Notes under the pieces: generated by a model | Seen by the model: only the letters and a program-made list of their open reading frames with translations | Database searches by the model: none | What the model was told of the DNA's origin: nothing | Part shown: piece by piece, positions 38,901 to 47,417 of the stretch | Layout of the letters: each line of letters begins with the position of its first letter | Numbering within the stretch: the first letter of the stretch is position 1 | Made by a program: the position numbers and the translations under genes | Assembly (NCBI GenBank): GCA_021151695.1 | Contig: JAGKWU010000014.1 | Span: forward strand, 62,001-126,000 | DNA from: Cellvibrionaceae bacterium | GTDB taxonomy: Bacteria; Pseudomonadota; Gammaproteobacteria; Pseudomonadales; Cellvibrionaceae | Length of the DNA: 64,000 bases | Direction: 5' to 3'

Positions 38901-40410
38901 AGACAGTGATATGTACACCAAAATAGCGGGTCAAACTTGTGATCAGGTTATTTATGAGTTGACCTATCCGGTTCGTTTCCTGGGTAAAGAAAATACTTCC
39001 ACTACGCGAGTTGTACTCAACACAAAAGAAACGCTATTCAGCTATCAGGTATCGTCGCCGCTGCTGGATCAAGTGGTGTTTTCAGATGGTGATAAAAGAA
39101 CGCGGATTCTGGATGGCGCCGATCCGCTAGTTTCGGTGGTTGCACTCAATCCGGATACACATGGAAGCTACGCCTCAGAGGCAATCAAGCTGCAGTATCG
39201 ATTGGATGCTAACGAAGATTGGCAACCCACTACCTTGCAAGCCAGCAATAATAAATTGGTAGCAAAATTGCCTGTGCTTGAAGGGGAGCACACCGCTTCT
39301 TTGAAAATCACTATTGATGATGGCAAAGGCAACAGTGCCGAACATATTTTGAATAATGTTTTTATATTGGGTACTGGATCAGAACGACCTGCCACCGCTC
39401 CGGAATTTGGCGAGCTGCCGCATTTGGTAAAAGAGGCAACCGGACCTTTGACGCCCTATGAAATTCAACCAGTGACCGCCTATGATCGCCGCGAAGGTCC
39501 GATCATCGCCACCACTACGACCCAAGGGCCGTTCACGGTGGGAGAGCACGACATTATTTGGAGCGCTACCAACAAAGCCGGTGCTATAACAACAGCCAAC
39601 CAGAAATTGCTTATTGTTGATACCACTGCGCCTATCGTCCTTCCTCCAGCCAATGTCACTATGACGGCTACCGGTATTACTACACCGGTCAATATGGGAA
39701 TTGCCCAAGCGTTTGATATTGTGGATGGTATTTTTGATGCAACGCCTGATCAAATTGGCCCTTTCACGGTAGGTACCCATCGGGTGACGTGGACGGCTAT
39801 CGATAAAGCGGGAAATATTGGTAATACCAGCCAATGGATTACCATCAACGAAATGCCGGTTTCATCGAGCAGTTCTTCATCCAGCTCAAGCAGTTCATCT
39901 TCTGCTGCGCAAAGTTCAACAAATACACAAGTTGGTAGCGGTGGAGGTTCGGGCGGAGGCGGTGGTGCTGCGAGTATTTTTATGTTGCTGCTGTTGGGCT
40001 TTTTAACTTTCGGCTTGCGCATTAAATGGTGCGAGCTCGCCCAAAAATTGGGCTTGAGTAAAGAATGGACTACGGCAGCCTGTCTTGGGCAGATGACGCT
40101 AAGTGCAGAGCAGGCGCAAATTGTGGGTGATGTATTTGAGCTCAGTGACGAAGAACAAAAGTGGTTGCAGGTTGTTCCCTATAAAGGCTCGTTGCCTTCA
40201 GCAGTGCCAACTGATCCGCTGATATATCGTTGGTATGAAATCGTGAATGTCTACGGCACAACCATCAAGGAGTTAATTCACGAAGAATTTGGCGATGGCA
40301 TTATGAGCGCGATTGATTTCAGTATGGATATCAAACGTGAGGCAGATCCCAAGGGTGATCGCGTGAACGTGGTGCTCTCGGGCAAGTTTCTACCTTACAA
40401 GCAATATTAA
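35998..40410 (+). CDS. Subtilisin-like protease fused in frame to cyanase
   Basis: One open frame of 1470 residues. The N-terminus has a signal peptide (1-28), a propeptide and an S8 protease domain with the triad D217 (ILDTGID), H258 (HGHGTHVAG) and S426 (SGTSMATPH). Long beta-rich regions and an HYR-like domain follow, then a serine-rich linker and a GlyGly-CTERM-like tail: a glycine run, a hydrophobic helix (SIFMLLLLGFLTFGL) and a basic residue. Normally translation would stop here. Instead, from IKWCELA (about 1342) it continues into cyanate hydratase, covering E. coli CynS from about residue 27 to the end. Catalytic R1411, E1414 and S1437 match CynS R96, E99 and S122 with identical spacing. 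ATG 35998 follows GGAG. A true fusion, a deletion product or an assembly fault are all possible. Confidence 0.9.
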   Translation: MGIRKLGVVVWVAACWSLMGFMVPVGAQEQSDARLEITMHGGSSAMGTVQQFAAGTNVTLVAKPNQVQAFSISGRYLVRLKDQPLQPFVRQFKSQVVVTGTTQSGLQAQLASASALQKQRILSAQNQLISVGRNRKLITKVHHQFRELTNSLSVSLASDAVEAVRHLPQVAAVYPDNEVRVSLADSVPTTHAPEVWAMKDAAGNPITGKGVKVAILDTGIDYTQPDLGGCVGPGCKVVAGQSFVTDTPATDFMDRHGHGTHVAGIVAASGTLKGMAPDASLFAYKVLNDQGSGYDSNIIAALEKAVNPDGDPATDDGADIISMSLGGPGLPDSPLTEAANAAMGAGALVVVAAGNSGSQYGTIGSPGNGERVLTVGAIDNQDAIADFSSRGPVAGKNYVKPEIVAPGVNINSVKAGGGYIVMSGTSMATPHVAGGAALVLQARPGLTPDELKALLISSARDLGQDIFSQGAGAMDVQAAVLADVLVTTPLQFLGFEDTTVPVWSAQAKINVKNLATANVDLSLTAPVTPLVGMDINLPVSYQKTLAPGESTDIDFSISVDNALLPFSTRGSLHHENKFSLNAGSHSVHIPVALIKAAQLKLNTGSNVRYVGLINNDNSANEFKYVWCAADATSQTFNVRPGKYQLITSYCGADNPFVFRENLELTGSQTLSVDIAEAIYRVGVDKVIAGETIKDAALLTSKISPISWYHSDAQVATYTVNNYAPNIWMRTNAVSSAFKIRGAVMLQDLSEQPTRSTYYHNFIIDDGVASDQLVTLNTADMHKLDLYYDDKPVVEQGIAHYYRLSEIRSAAQWYAFGFALIDNQPTYTPVRQALYSTVSTFKDGEWYPELDVGRIVVTNGYNDNQSAMRTGFLGFPSNTRYLKFPGYFSDWKNSSFISDTNQLEVQDNGIFNNKTFIYNVALKTISLMNAQNYLSAANELRDHQENIFTEDVSYKVFCDSRQVGEGKATDSDMYTKIAGQTCDQVIYELTYPVRFLGKENTSTTRVVLNTKETLFSYQVSSPLLDQVVFSDGDKRTRILDGADPLVSVVALNPDTHGSYASEAIKLQYRLDANEDWQPTTLQASNNKLVAKLPVLEGEHTASLKITIDDGKGNSAEHILNNVFILGTGSERPATAPEFGELPHLVKEATGPLTPYEIQPVTAYDRREGPIIATTTTQGPFTVGEHDIIWSATNKAGAITTANQKLLIVDTTAPIVLPPANVTMTATGITTPVNMGIAQAFDIVDGIFDATPDQIGPFTVGTHRVTWTAIDKAGNIGNTSQWITINEMPVSSSSSSSSSSSSSSAAQSSTNTQVGSGGGSGGGGGAASIFMLLLLGFLTFGLRIKWCELAQKLGLSKEWTTAACLGQMTLSAEQAQIVGDVFELSDEEQKWLQVVPYKGSLPSAVPTDPLIYRWYEIVNVYGTTIKELIHEEFGDGIMSAIDFSMDIKREADPKGDRVNVVLSGKFLPYKQY

Positions 40411-40433
40411 TTTCCACATAGCTGATACAAAAA

Positions 40434-40473
40434 AAAGAGGCCCGAGGATTTCTCCCCGGGCCTCTTTTTGTTT
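40434..40473. terminator. Bidirectional terminator between the protease-cyanase and GH30 genes
   Basis: Stem AGAGGCCCG / CGGGCCTCT flanked by an A run on one side and TTTTTG on the other, serving both convergent genes. Confidence 0.92.
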
Positions 40474-40496
40474 AGATCCTGCTTAACTCTGGAAAA

Positions 40497-41954
40497 TTAA
40501 AACACCAGCGTTTGAATGGCGTGAGCAGGGATCTTAGCCACCGTTTTGGAGGTGCCAACAATAAAGTTGTAGCTGATGTCCGCATCGCTTTGGTTCAGTA
40601 CTACAGTGGCAACCTTGCCGTCTTTATTGATAAAGGATGTGGTCAACAACGGGCTGCGGCTGCTGGCGGCACCAATGCGTTGCGCATCCGGGCGAATGAA
40701 CTTGGAGAAGTGGCCGATGTAGTAGTAGGGCGGGGTGTAAATCAGCTTGCCCGTGGTGGTGTCACCGTGCAGCGGGGAGAAGCAGAAGTTGCCTACGTGG
40801 TTTGGGCCACCGGTTTGGTCGAGCAGTACGTTCCAGTCGGTCCAGGCTTCGGCGCCGCTGTTGAAGTCATTGATCATCGACTTGCCATAGCGCTCGCCAT
40901 TACCCCAGAACTGGTAACGCTCGGGGCTGAATTTCTCGATGGCCGCTTCCGTCAACAACAGGTGCTTGTTGGGATAGGCATCGCGTACGGTTTTGATGTT
41001 GTCGTACATAGGGTCGCCACCGGTCCAGGTTTCGTACCAGTGATAGCCCATGCCCCACGCATACTTGGAGGCTTCCGGATCTTTGTAGATGGTATCGGCG
41101 CGGTAAGTCATCAGGTCGCGGTTGTGATCCCACACGATGATTTTCTTATCGCCCAGGCCTTCTTTCGCCATGGTGGGGCCAAGATAGTTCTTGAGGAAAT
41201 CACGCTCGTCTTCAGCAGTGAAAATCATAGATTCCCAGGTTTGCTTGGCCATAGGCTCGTTTTGAACCGAGATAGCCCAAATCGGGATGCCCTGCTTTTC
41301 GTAGGCTTTAACAAACTTGGTGTAGTAGTTGGCCCAGGCCTGGCTGTACTCTGGCAGCAGCTTGCCACCTTGCAGCATAGTCTTGGTGTCTTTCATAAAC
41401 GCCGGGGCGCTCCAGGGGCTGGCGAACAGGGTCAGTTTGCCGCCGCTGGCTTCGATGGCCTTCTTCAATAGAGGAATGCGGTATTTCTGGTCGTGCTTGA
41501 TATCAAAGGTCTTGAGCTCTTGGTCGCCCTCTTTGATGTAGGTATAGCTGCCGCTACTGAAGTCTGAACTGTGGATGGTGGTGCGTGCAAAGCTGTAACC
41601 AATACCTTTTTGCGGATCGTAATAGGCGCTCAGGAATTCGGCCTGCTGGTCTTTTTTCAGCTTGGCGAAAGTTTCGGCAGAGGCGTCAGTAATGGCGCCG
41701 CCGATGCCGATCAGCGTTTGGTAGCGGGCATCGGGATTCACGAAAATGGAAATCTCGGTTTCACCTGGCTGTGACGCAGGACCGAACTTGAGTGTGTCGG
41801 TCAGGGCGAGACGCTTGTCGGTATCTTTTGCTGTGGTGTAAACGCTGACCGTTTTGTCAGCGGTAGAGAAACTGGTCTGTTGGTCGCCTGCCATGCTCAA
41901 CTGGCTCGATGTCATCAACACCGCCGTCAGCGTCGCAAGAAGATTCTTATTCAT
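40497..41954 (-). CDS. GH30 family glycoside hydrolase
   Basis: A 485-residue secreted enzyme. A signal peptide (about 1-22, SMA-G) is followed by the GH30 (beta/alpha)8 barrel with its beta side domain formed by both ends. The acid/base is E233 in ISVQNEP and the nucleophile E336 in LLLTEAA; GIGGAITDASAE and ASPWSAPAFMK are family motifs. It looks closer to the glucosylceramidase / beta-1,6-glucanase branches (subfamilies 1 or 3) than to GH30 xylanases, so beta-1,6-glucan is the best guess. AAAGG precedes ATG. It stands alone and no CBM is attached. Confidence 0.88.
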   Translation of the reverse strand: MNKNLLATLTAVLMTSSQLSMAGDQQTSFSTADKTVSVYTTAKDTDKRLALTDTLKFGPASQPGETEISIFVNPDARYQTLIGIGGAITDASAETFAKLKKDQQAEFLSAYYDPQKGIGYSFARTTIHSSDFSSGSYTYIKEGDQELKTFDIKHDQKYRIPLLKKAIEASGGKLTLFASPWSAPAFMKDTKTMLQGGKLLPEYSQAWANYYTKFVKAYEKQGIPIWAISVQNEPMAKQTWESMIFTAEDERDFLKNYLGPTMAKEGLGDKKIIVWDHNRDLMTYRADTIYKDPEASKYAWGMGYHWYETWTGGDPMYDNIKTVRDAYPNKHLLLTEAAIEKFSPERYQFWGNGERYGKSMINDFNSGAEAWTDWNVLLDQTGGPNHVGNFCFSPLHGDTTTGKLIYTPPYYYIGHFSKFIRPDAQRIGAASSRSPLLTTSFINKDGKVATVVLNQSDADISYNFIVGTSKTVAKIPAHAIQTLVF

Positions 41955-42287
41955 AAAGAATACCTTTCACGGTTTTTGTAATGGATGGTTTTGGGCCAAA
42001 GGCGATGAGTGACAGCGCATTTGTTGAAGTACCCGGGGTGTCCGTTGGACTATTGTTTTGGGTGTCAGGTGTTACTGATTATAGAGGATAGCAGCTGGCG
42101 AACGCGTTCTAGTAAAGGCTCAGGCGCTCATTCATACGAAAATGCTATGTAAATCTGTCTTTACATTTCAAATTAACCCATCAAATTGTTGCCCTGCCTG
42201 TGCAACCTTGGACCGGCAGCGTCCGTAAGTCCCTCCACGAAGCAATCCTGCGTAAGTTCGCGCACATTAACCGTGGAGGGTTTGGAA
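41955..42287. other. Divergent intergenic region
   Basis: About 330 bases holding the promoters of the GH30 gene and the repeat lipoprotein gene. No copy of the TGWWACCGRTTACA site and no clear hairpin was seen. Confidence 0.5.
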
Positions 42288-44018
42288 ATGAAAAAGTCGT
42301 TTGGATATTGGATGACTATCGGGGGCTGTTTGCTGGTATTAAGTGCCTGCGGCGGCGGTGGTGGAGGCGGGAAAAAGTACAACAGTAGTGCTGGTTATCC
42401 CCCTGCCAGCTCCAGCAGTATGGCGACCACCAGCAGCGCCGCTACATCGGTGGCGACCAGTGTGGCAACAAGTGTAGCGACCAGCTCCAGTTCCAGCAGC
42501 CTGATGCCGGTCGATCCCATGCCTATTAGCGATGGTGAAAGTAACCTTGGCGATGTATTTGTGGCCAAAGCCTTCGCCAGCGTGCTGGTGAGTAGTGGCG
42601 GCAGCCTCTCAGTGGTACAGCAAAACAAAACCAACCTGACACTCTATGTGTTTGATGCGGATGCGCCAGGTACTTCCGCCTGTACTTCACAGCCCTGCAT
42701 TACTAACTGGCCGCCTTTTATTGCGGATAGCAATGCCAATGCGGTGGCACCTTTCACCCTTATCACCCGCGAGGATGGTAACAAGCAATGGGCGTTACGC
42801 GACAAGCCGCTCTATTTCTTCTTGGGCGATACCCAGCCTGGAGATATAAAGGGCGATGGTGTTAACAAGGTCTGGCACGCGGCCGGCTATGCGCCGGTAG
42901 ACCTGAACCGTGCCAGTCAAAACGCCAATGATGGGGAATACCTGATTGCGGTCGGCAAGCCTCCTGTGGGTATGCCATTGAATGGCGGTAACACGGACTT
43001 CGCGGCGCAATATCTGGATCGCGACGGTTACAGCCTCTATTTCTTTGATCCTGATACCACCAACCAATCCAATTGCTCCGGTAGTTGCCTGGTTGCCTGG
43101 CCGCCATTGTTGGCCGATGAGGATGATGAGGCAGAGGCGCCTTACTCCATTATCACTCGCTCCATGGGAGGTACTGCGACCGCACGCCAATGGGCCTATC
43201 AGGGACGTCCGCTCTATTTCTACGTGGGCGATACAGCAGCCGGCCAGACTGCTGGTAAAAGTATCCCCAACTGGCATCTTGCCCGTCGCTTGCCGGTGAT
43301 CACTGGCACTAGCGCCACCTACGGCAGCATCCTCACGGCCTATGGTTCCGTAAAAGTGGCAACTGATGTGGGTGGGGTTGAGCAGATCAATACAGCTGCC
43401 CGTCACGAGTTCTCGCTCTATACCTTTGACAACGACACCCTGGGCACCAGCAACTGCTCAGCCACCTGCCTGAACAATTGGCCGGCGCTGATGGCGGACG
43501 AGGGTGCTGTAGCTGTTCCACCCTATAGTTTGGTGGCTCGCAGCAGCGGTAAATTCCAGTGGGCGCTCAATGGTATGCCGCTCTATTTCTTCGCCGCTGA
43601 TACCAAAGCAGGCGATACCAATGGTGAAGGTGTAGGCGGTGTCTGGCATTTGGCGCGCGTGGCGCCGGTTGCGGTGATGCAGCACTCCACCAAGGGCAAG
43701 TTGTTTGTCGCCAAGGGCAATCTGGTGAATCAGAGCGGTGGGTCCGATGCCGCTCACCAGGGCTTTACTCTTTACACCTTTGACGAAGATCCGCTCGGCA
43801 GCACTACCTGCTTTAACGGCTGCCTGGCTGTTTGGCCCGCACTCTATGCCGCTGCTGATGCCAAGGCAGCGGGCGATTTCACCATTGTCGTGCGCGATCA
43901 AAACACAGGCGTAAAACAATGGGCCTACAAAGGCAAACCCCTCTACTTCTACGTAGGTGACAGCACCGCCGGCGACGTAAACGGCGAGTACACCAACTGG
44001 ACCATAGCGCGCCCATAA
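42288..44018 (+). CDS. Lipoprotein with four COG4315-type repeats
   Basis: A 576-residue lipoprotein (lipobox LVLSAC, then a glycine run) with a Ser/Thr/Ala/Val linker built of SVAT units and four copies of the 'secreted repeat' domain (Lipoprotein_15). Each copy has a YxFxxD core (LYVFDAD, LYFFDPD, LYTFDND, LYTFDED), a Cys-x3-4-Cys-x3-WP segment and a PLYFF/Y(V,L,A)xD strand. The function of this family is unknown. Start ATG 42288 follows GGAGGG; a frame from 42186 is not credible. It begins a group with a c-type cytochrome and a haem-motif porin, so a role in redox chemistry at the cell surface is possible (inference). Confidence 0.85.
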   Translation: MKKSFGYWMTIGGCLLVLSACGGGGGGGKKYNSSAGYPPASSSSMATTSSAATSVATSVATSVATSSSSSSLMPVDPMPISDGESNLGDVFVAKAFASVLVSSGGSLSVVQQNKTNLTLYVFDADAPGTSACTSQPCITNWPPFIADSNANAVAPFTLITREDGNKQWALRDKPLYFFLGDTQPGDIKGDGVNKVWHAAGYAPVDLNRASQNANDGEYLIAVGKPPVGMPLNGGNTDFAAQYLDRDGYSLYFFDPDTTNQSNCSGSCLVAWPPLLADEDDEAEAPYSIITRSMGGTATARQWAYQGRPLYFYVGDTAAGQTAGKSIPNWHLARRLPVITGTSATYGSILTAYGSVKVATDVGGVEQINTAARHEFSLYTFDNDTLGTSNCSATCLNNWPALMADEGAVAVPPYSLVARSSGKFQWALNGMPLYFFAADTKAGDTNGEGVGGVWHLARVAPVAVMQHSTKGKLFVAKGNLVNQSGGSDAAHQGFTLYTFDEDPLGSTTCFNGCLAVWPALYAAADAKAAGDFTIVVRDQNTGVKQWAYKGKPLYFYVGDSTAGDVNGEYTNWTIARP

Positions 44019-44091
44019 GGCGAGTTCTGATTCAGTTTGCGCGGCAGTCACGGCTGCCGCGCGCTAGAGAAATCCAGGAAGAGGAGGGCCT

Positions 44092-44901
44092 ATGAAGCCT
44101 GTCATAACAATTAGCCTGATCGCGCTGATCCTGAGTGGATGTGGCGCCGGTTCGGGCAAGGGGCTGGATGCGCAGGGCCTGCCCATCAACACCAATAATC
44201 CCGGCGGCGGCAATACTGATCCATCCGCTAATCTCGCCCATTTGCAGCAAACTATTTTTGGAGCCATATGCGCACGCTGCCACACAGGTGCAACAGCGCC
44301 GCGTGGTTTGCGTCTGGATTCGGAAGAGAACAGCTACGCGTTTCTGGTGAATCACGCCTCAGACGAAGTGCCTTCGTTAATGCGTGTTAATCCCGGCAAG
44401 CCGGATCAAAGCTACATCGTCAAAAAAATCGAAGGCGCGTCGGATATCGTCGGCGGACAAATGCCACTGGGTGGTCCTTATCTCTCGCAAGAACAAATCA
44501 AATTAATTCGCGACTGGATTGCCAATGGCGCGCCGCGCACAGGGACAGGCACAGCGCCTACGCAAATCAGTAAAACACTTATCGAAAAAACCTCGCGAAG
44601 TTTTTCCGCCAGTGTTCATTTCAGTCGCGCGGTGAATTTTTCCAGTTTGGGTGAAAACGCCGTGCGTATTTTTTATCTATCGTCAGTCGGTGAGCGAGAC
44701 GAAGCTCTGCAGTTTTCCCAGTTATTGGAAGGGCAGGATTTACTGTTAGAGCTACGTGGTATTCCCGCTTCAGCAAGCGGAATTGAAATTGTTATTGCAA
44801 GCGATGCCGTTGTGGCTGTGCTGGATGATGAGGGCAAAGCGTTGGATGGTGATATGGATGGTAGTGAAGGAGGGGATTATCACTATGTTTACACATTCTA
44901 A
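44092..44901 (+). CDS. c-type cytochrome lipoprotein
   Basis: A 269-residue lipoprotein (lipobox LILSGC, Cys17). One haem c motif, CARCH, occurs at about 60-64, with MPLGGPYLSQEQIKLIRDWI downstream in the style of cytochrome c domains that use a Met axial ligand. The C-terminal 100 residues are beta-rich and unassigned. It probably carries electrons at the membrane surface. It lies 73 bases after the COG4315-type lipoprotein and overlaps the start of the next gene by 17 bases, so translation of the cytochrome and the barrel is likely coupled. Confidence 0.8.
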   Translation: MKPVITISLIALILSGCGAGSGKGLDAQGLPINTNNPGGGNTDPSANLAHLQQTIFGAICARCHTGATAPRGLRLDSEENSYAFLVNHASDEVPSLMRVNPGKPDQSYIVKKIEGASDIVGGQMPLGGPYLSQEQIKLIRDWIANGAPRTGTGTAPTQISKTLIEKTSRSFSASVHFSRAVNFSSLGENAVRIFYLSSVGERDEALQFSQLLEGQDLLLELRGIPASASGIEIVIASDAVVAVLDDEGKALDGDMDGSEGGDYHYVYTF

Positions 44902-45997
44902 ATTAATGCGCCTGTTAGGCGCCGCATTTGCCCAGATACTGCTGTTGTTAGCACTACGGGTAAATGCTGAACCTTATCTCGCGGTCAAAAACAATTTGCA
45001 GTGCGCCGCCTGCCATGTAAACCCGATAGGTGGGGGTGCGCGCACCGCTTACGGCGCGCTCTATGGGACACAAATGTTGCCACAGCACGCTGGCAGCGGC
45101 ACGCAATTTGATGCGGGAAATATCAGTGATACTTTTCGTATAGGCGCCAACTTCCGTGCAAATTATTACCAGCACGATAGTGATGAGGATAGCGCGGGCG
45201 ATACCAAAACCTTTCAAACTCAAACTGGCCAGGTGTATTTTATTTTCCAGCCAAAGGATTCGCGCTTTACGCTCTATGTGGACGAACAAATTGCACCCGG
45301 CACGGCGCTGAATCGTGAGACCTTTATTTTGGCGCGCCTCGGCGATAACTATTACGTTAAAGCAGGAAAACTAATGCTGCCCTACGGCATTCGGCTGGAG
45401 GACAACACGGCATTTATTCGCCAGGCGTCGGGCATTAACTTCCAAAACAGCGATAATGGTGTCGAGTTGGGTTTGCAATACACCAATACCTTGATCAATT
45501 TTGCCATCAGCAACGGCACTACCGGGCTAACCAATGACGATAAACGCATGCAGTATCTCGGACGAATTGAATATCTGCACGGCAATTGGCGAGTTGGTGC
45601 CAGCGCAATTGTAAACGATGCAGAACTCGGTCAGCGCCGCATGTTTAATATCTTTGGCGGTTTTAATTGGTTGGGCTTTACGTTTTTGGCAGAGGCAGAT
45701 CATATTGCGGATGAGTCGGTAAGTTTTGTGCCTGATACTTATCAAAAACAGCGTGTTGGTCTGTTCGAAATTAACCGTGAGCTAACCAAAGGCGTCAACC
45801 TGAAATTCACCACCGAGTATCTCGACCCGGACAGCAACATCGCCGAAAACCAACGCACCCGCAATTCGCTACTGGTGGAATACACGCCTTTCTCGAATCT
45901 GCAGCTAAGAGTGGGTTTGCGTAAAGGTGAAGATATTCCACAGCGAGTAGAAGATAACTACAGAGATTTTTTTGCGCAGCTGCATTTTTATTATTAA
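44885..45997 (+). CDS. Outer-membrane beta-barrel with N-terminal haem c motif
   Basis: A 370-residue exported protein. The signal peptide (about 1-28, VNA-E) is followed by CAACHVNPIGGG, a single haem c attachment site in a short plug-like region, then a beta barrel of roughly 330 residues ending QLHFYY with an aromatic C-terminus. GKLMLPYGIRLED resembles phosphate- or anion-porin families. A haem at the mouth of a porin fits a porin-cytochrome conduit for transferring electrons across the outer membrane, but one haem alone would not span it. Start ATG 44885 follows AAGGAGGGG inside the end of the cytochrome gene. Longer readings are shadows of that gene. Confidence 0.8.
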   Translation: MFTHSKLMRLLGAAFAQILLLLALRVNAEPYLAVKNNLQCAACHVNPIGGGARTAYGALYGTQMLPQHAGSGTQFDAGNISDTFRIGANFRANYYQHDSDEDSAGDTKTFQTQTGQVYFIFQPKDSRFTLYVDEQIAPGTALNRETFILARLGDNYYVKAGKLMLPYGIRLEDNTAFIRQASGINFQNSDNGVELGLQYTNTLINFAISNGTTGLTNDDKRMQYLGRIEYLHGNWRVGASAIVNDAELGQRRMFNIFGGFNWLGFTFLAEADHIADESVSFVPDTYQKQRVGLFEINRELTKGVNLKFTTEYLDPDSNIAENQRTRNSLLVEYTPFSNLQLRVGLRKGEDIPQRVEDNYRDFFAQLHFYY

Positions 45998-46054
45998 TTT
46001 TACTCGCAGGTGTTCGAGGGAATATGTCATTACGTTTCCGCGAATTATCTACAT

Positions 46055-46134
46055 CGTCATTCCCGTAGGGAATCCAGCGCCTTTGATTTTGAGAGGTATT
46101 TTTTAAAGGCACTGGATTCCCTACAGGAATGACG
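46055..46134. repeat. Inverted repeat of 32-base arms (CGTCATTCCC type)
   Basis: Arms 46055-46086 and 46103-46134 are inverted copies with three differences, sharing GTAGGGAATCCAG or its C/T variant; spacer 16 bases. It lies between two convergent genes and could act as a terminator as well as a REP/MITE-like element. Confidence 0.75.
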
Positions 46135-46161
46135 GAGGTTCTAGCGGTCATTGAGTATAGC

Positions 46162-47409
46162 TTAAAGATTATAGGTGTAATCCAAATACACCTTCCGCGT
46201 ATGCGGCTGCGCAGAATCTTCCGGCTCAAAATATGCCAGGCGAAGTGATACAGCATGCTTGCGATTAAATTTGTACATCACATCAAGATCCGCTTCATCG
46301 CCCAAGCGTTCGCCACCATCGTAAGCGTGGAAAATATGGTAACGCGCATCCACGCGGAAAGGCGAGGCGCGCCAGAGCAGGCGCAGTGATGAATCTTTTA
46401 CGCCTGTGTCGGGTGTTGTGCCGAATTTATTGGCCCAGCCCATAAAATCGTAGAGCGAGCCCAGCGGTGTGATAAAGGGAATATTCTTGTCAGCACCCAT
46501 AACTTCATAGCGGCCGCTGAACTCCAGCGAATTAATACCAATCCCGGCATCCAGTAAATAATAAGGTACTCGCGGTGCATCAATTATCGCGCTGCGTTTT
46601 TGTGTGGCCACTTCAGTTTGTACGCGATATTTGAACAGGTCGCCTTTAAAATTAAAGCTGTAGCTCGCACCAAAGGTATCGCTGGAGTCGCTGGTTAAAT
46701 CTTTGTTGCGCAGGCGATATGCGTAGCCTACGAGTTGCGAATAATCCCACTCATTCCATTCCAGATGGAGCAAATGGGTGTTGTGCTCATGATCGCCGAG
46801 CAGGGCAGCGGGGCGCGGTATTTTCGGCGGCGGTTCGCCCCAATAATCGGTGCCGCTGTAGCCTGCATCGTAAACATAATTGTCGCGATCAGCTTGATCA
46901 CCAAAAATGCGATTGACGTTGGCGATGTAGCTGTAGCTGATAGATGAATTGCTCTGCCATTTAAAAACGCTGTGCAGCGCATCAAAGGTTTGTTCGTTTT
47001 GCCATAGCCCATTGCCACCAATAAAACGCTGGTTATCAAATGCCAGGCGCTGGCGGCCGAGTTTGATTTGTGCATCCTCAAGCTTATAACTGACGAAGGC
47101 CTGGTTGATATCGCCACCCGGTGCATCGGCAATCATAGGTTTGCGGCTGGCATCCACACCGTCGAAGCGCTCGCCTGGCCAAAAACTTTGTACGTAATCC
47201 AGTTCGAGCAATGTGCCCAGTTGTTCTGTCCATTGTGATTTCACATCAACGCGCAGCAAGGTAGATATATCTTTTCCGGTATCGCCATCGCTCACTTCGG
47301 CGTAGCGGGTGCGATTGGCAAATTCGAATTGGTGGGTTGCCTCTTCAGCGGCTTGCACACCCAGCGTTGTAGTGGCGAATAACCAGAGGAGCTTATGCAG
47401 TGATTTCAT
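46162..47409 (-). CDS. Outer-membrane porin-like protein (alginate-export-like barrel)
   Basis: A 415-residue exported protein with a signal peptide (VQA-AE) and a beta-barrel body ending KVYLDYTYNL. The pattern (FANRTRYAEV, QAFVSYKLEDAQIKLGRQRLAFDNQRFIG) resembles the AlgE/alginate export or OprD-like porins, but the ligand is unknown. ATG 47409 sits six bases after AGGA; a start seven codons upstream would overlap the LRR gene. It is the last gene of the sigma / anti-sigma / LRR / porin operon, so it may be a target of the operon's own sigma factor. Confidence 0.75.
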   Translation of the reverse strand: MKSLHKLLWLFATTTLGVQAAEEATHQFEFANRTRYAEVSDGDTGKDISTLLRVDVKSQWTEQLGTLLELDYVQSFWPGERFDGVDASRKPMIADAPGGDINQAFVSYKLEDAQIKLGRQRLAFDNQRFIGGNGLWQNEQTFDALHSVFKWQSNSSISYSYIANVNRIFGDQADRDNYVYDAGYSGTDYWGEPPPKIPRPAALLGDHEHNTHLLHLEWNEWDYSQLVGYAYRLRNKDLTSDSSDTFGASYSFNFKGDLFKYRVQTEVATQKRSAIIDAPRVPYYLLDAGIGINSLEFSGRYEVMGADKNIPFITPLGSLYDFMGWANKFGTTPDTGVKDSSLRLLWRASPFRVDARYHIFHAYDGGERLGDEADLDVMYKFNRKHAVSLRLAYFEPEDSAQPHTRKVYLDYTYNL

Positions 47410-47417
47410 CATCAATC

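Noticed and set aside
40512..41471. 319-codon open frame antisense to the GH30 gene
   Set aside because: The GH30 reading has both catalytic Glu and a signal peptide; the antisense product resembles nothing and is rich in Val/Ala/Gly from reverse codons.
42420..42500. Repeated 12-base units as a possible CRISPR or satellite
   Set aside because: They are in-frame linker codons of a lipoprotein, without spacers.
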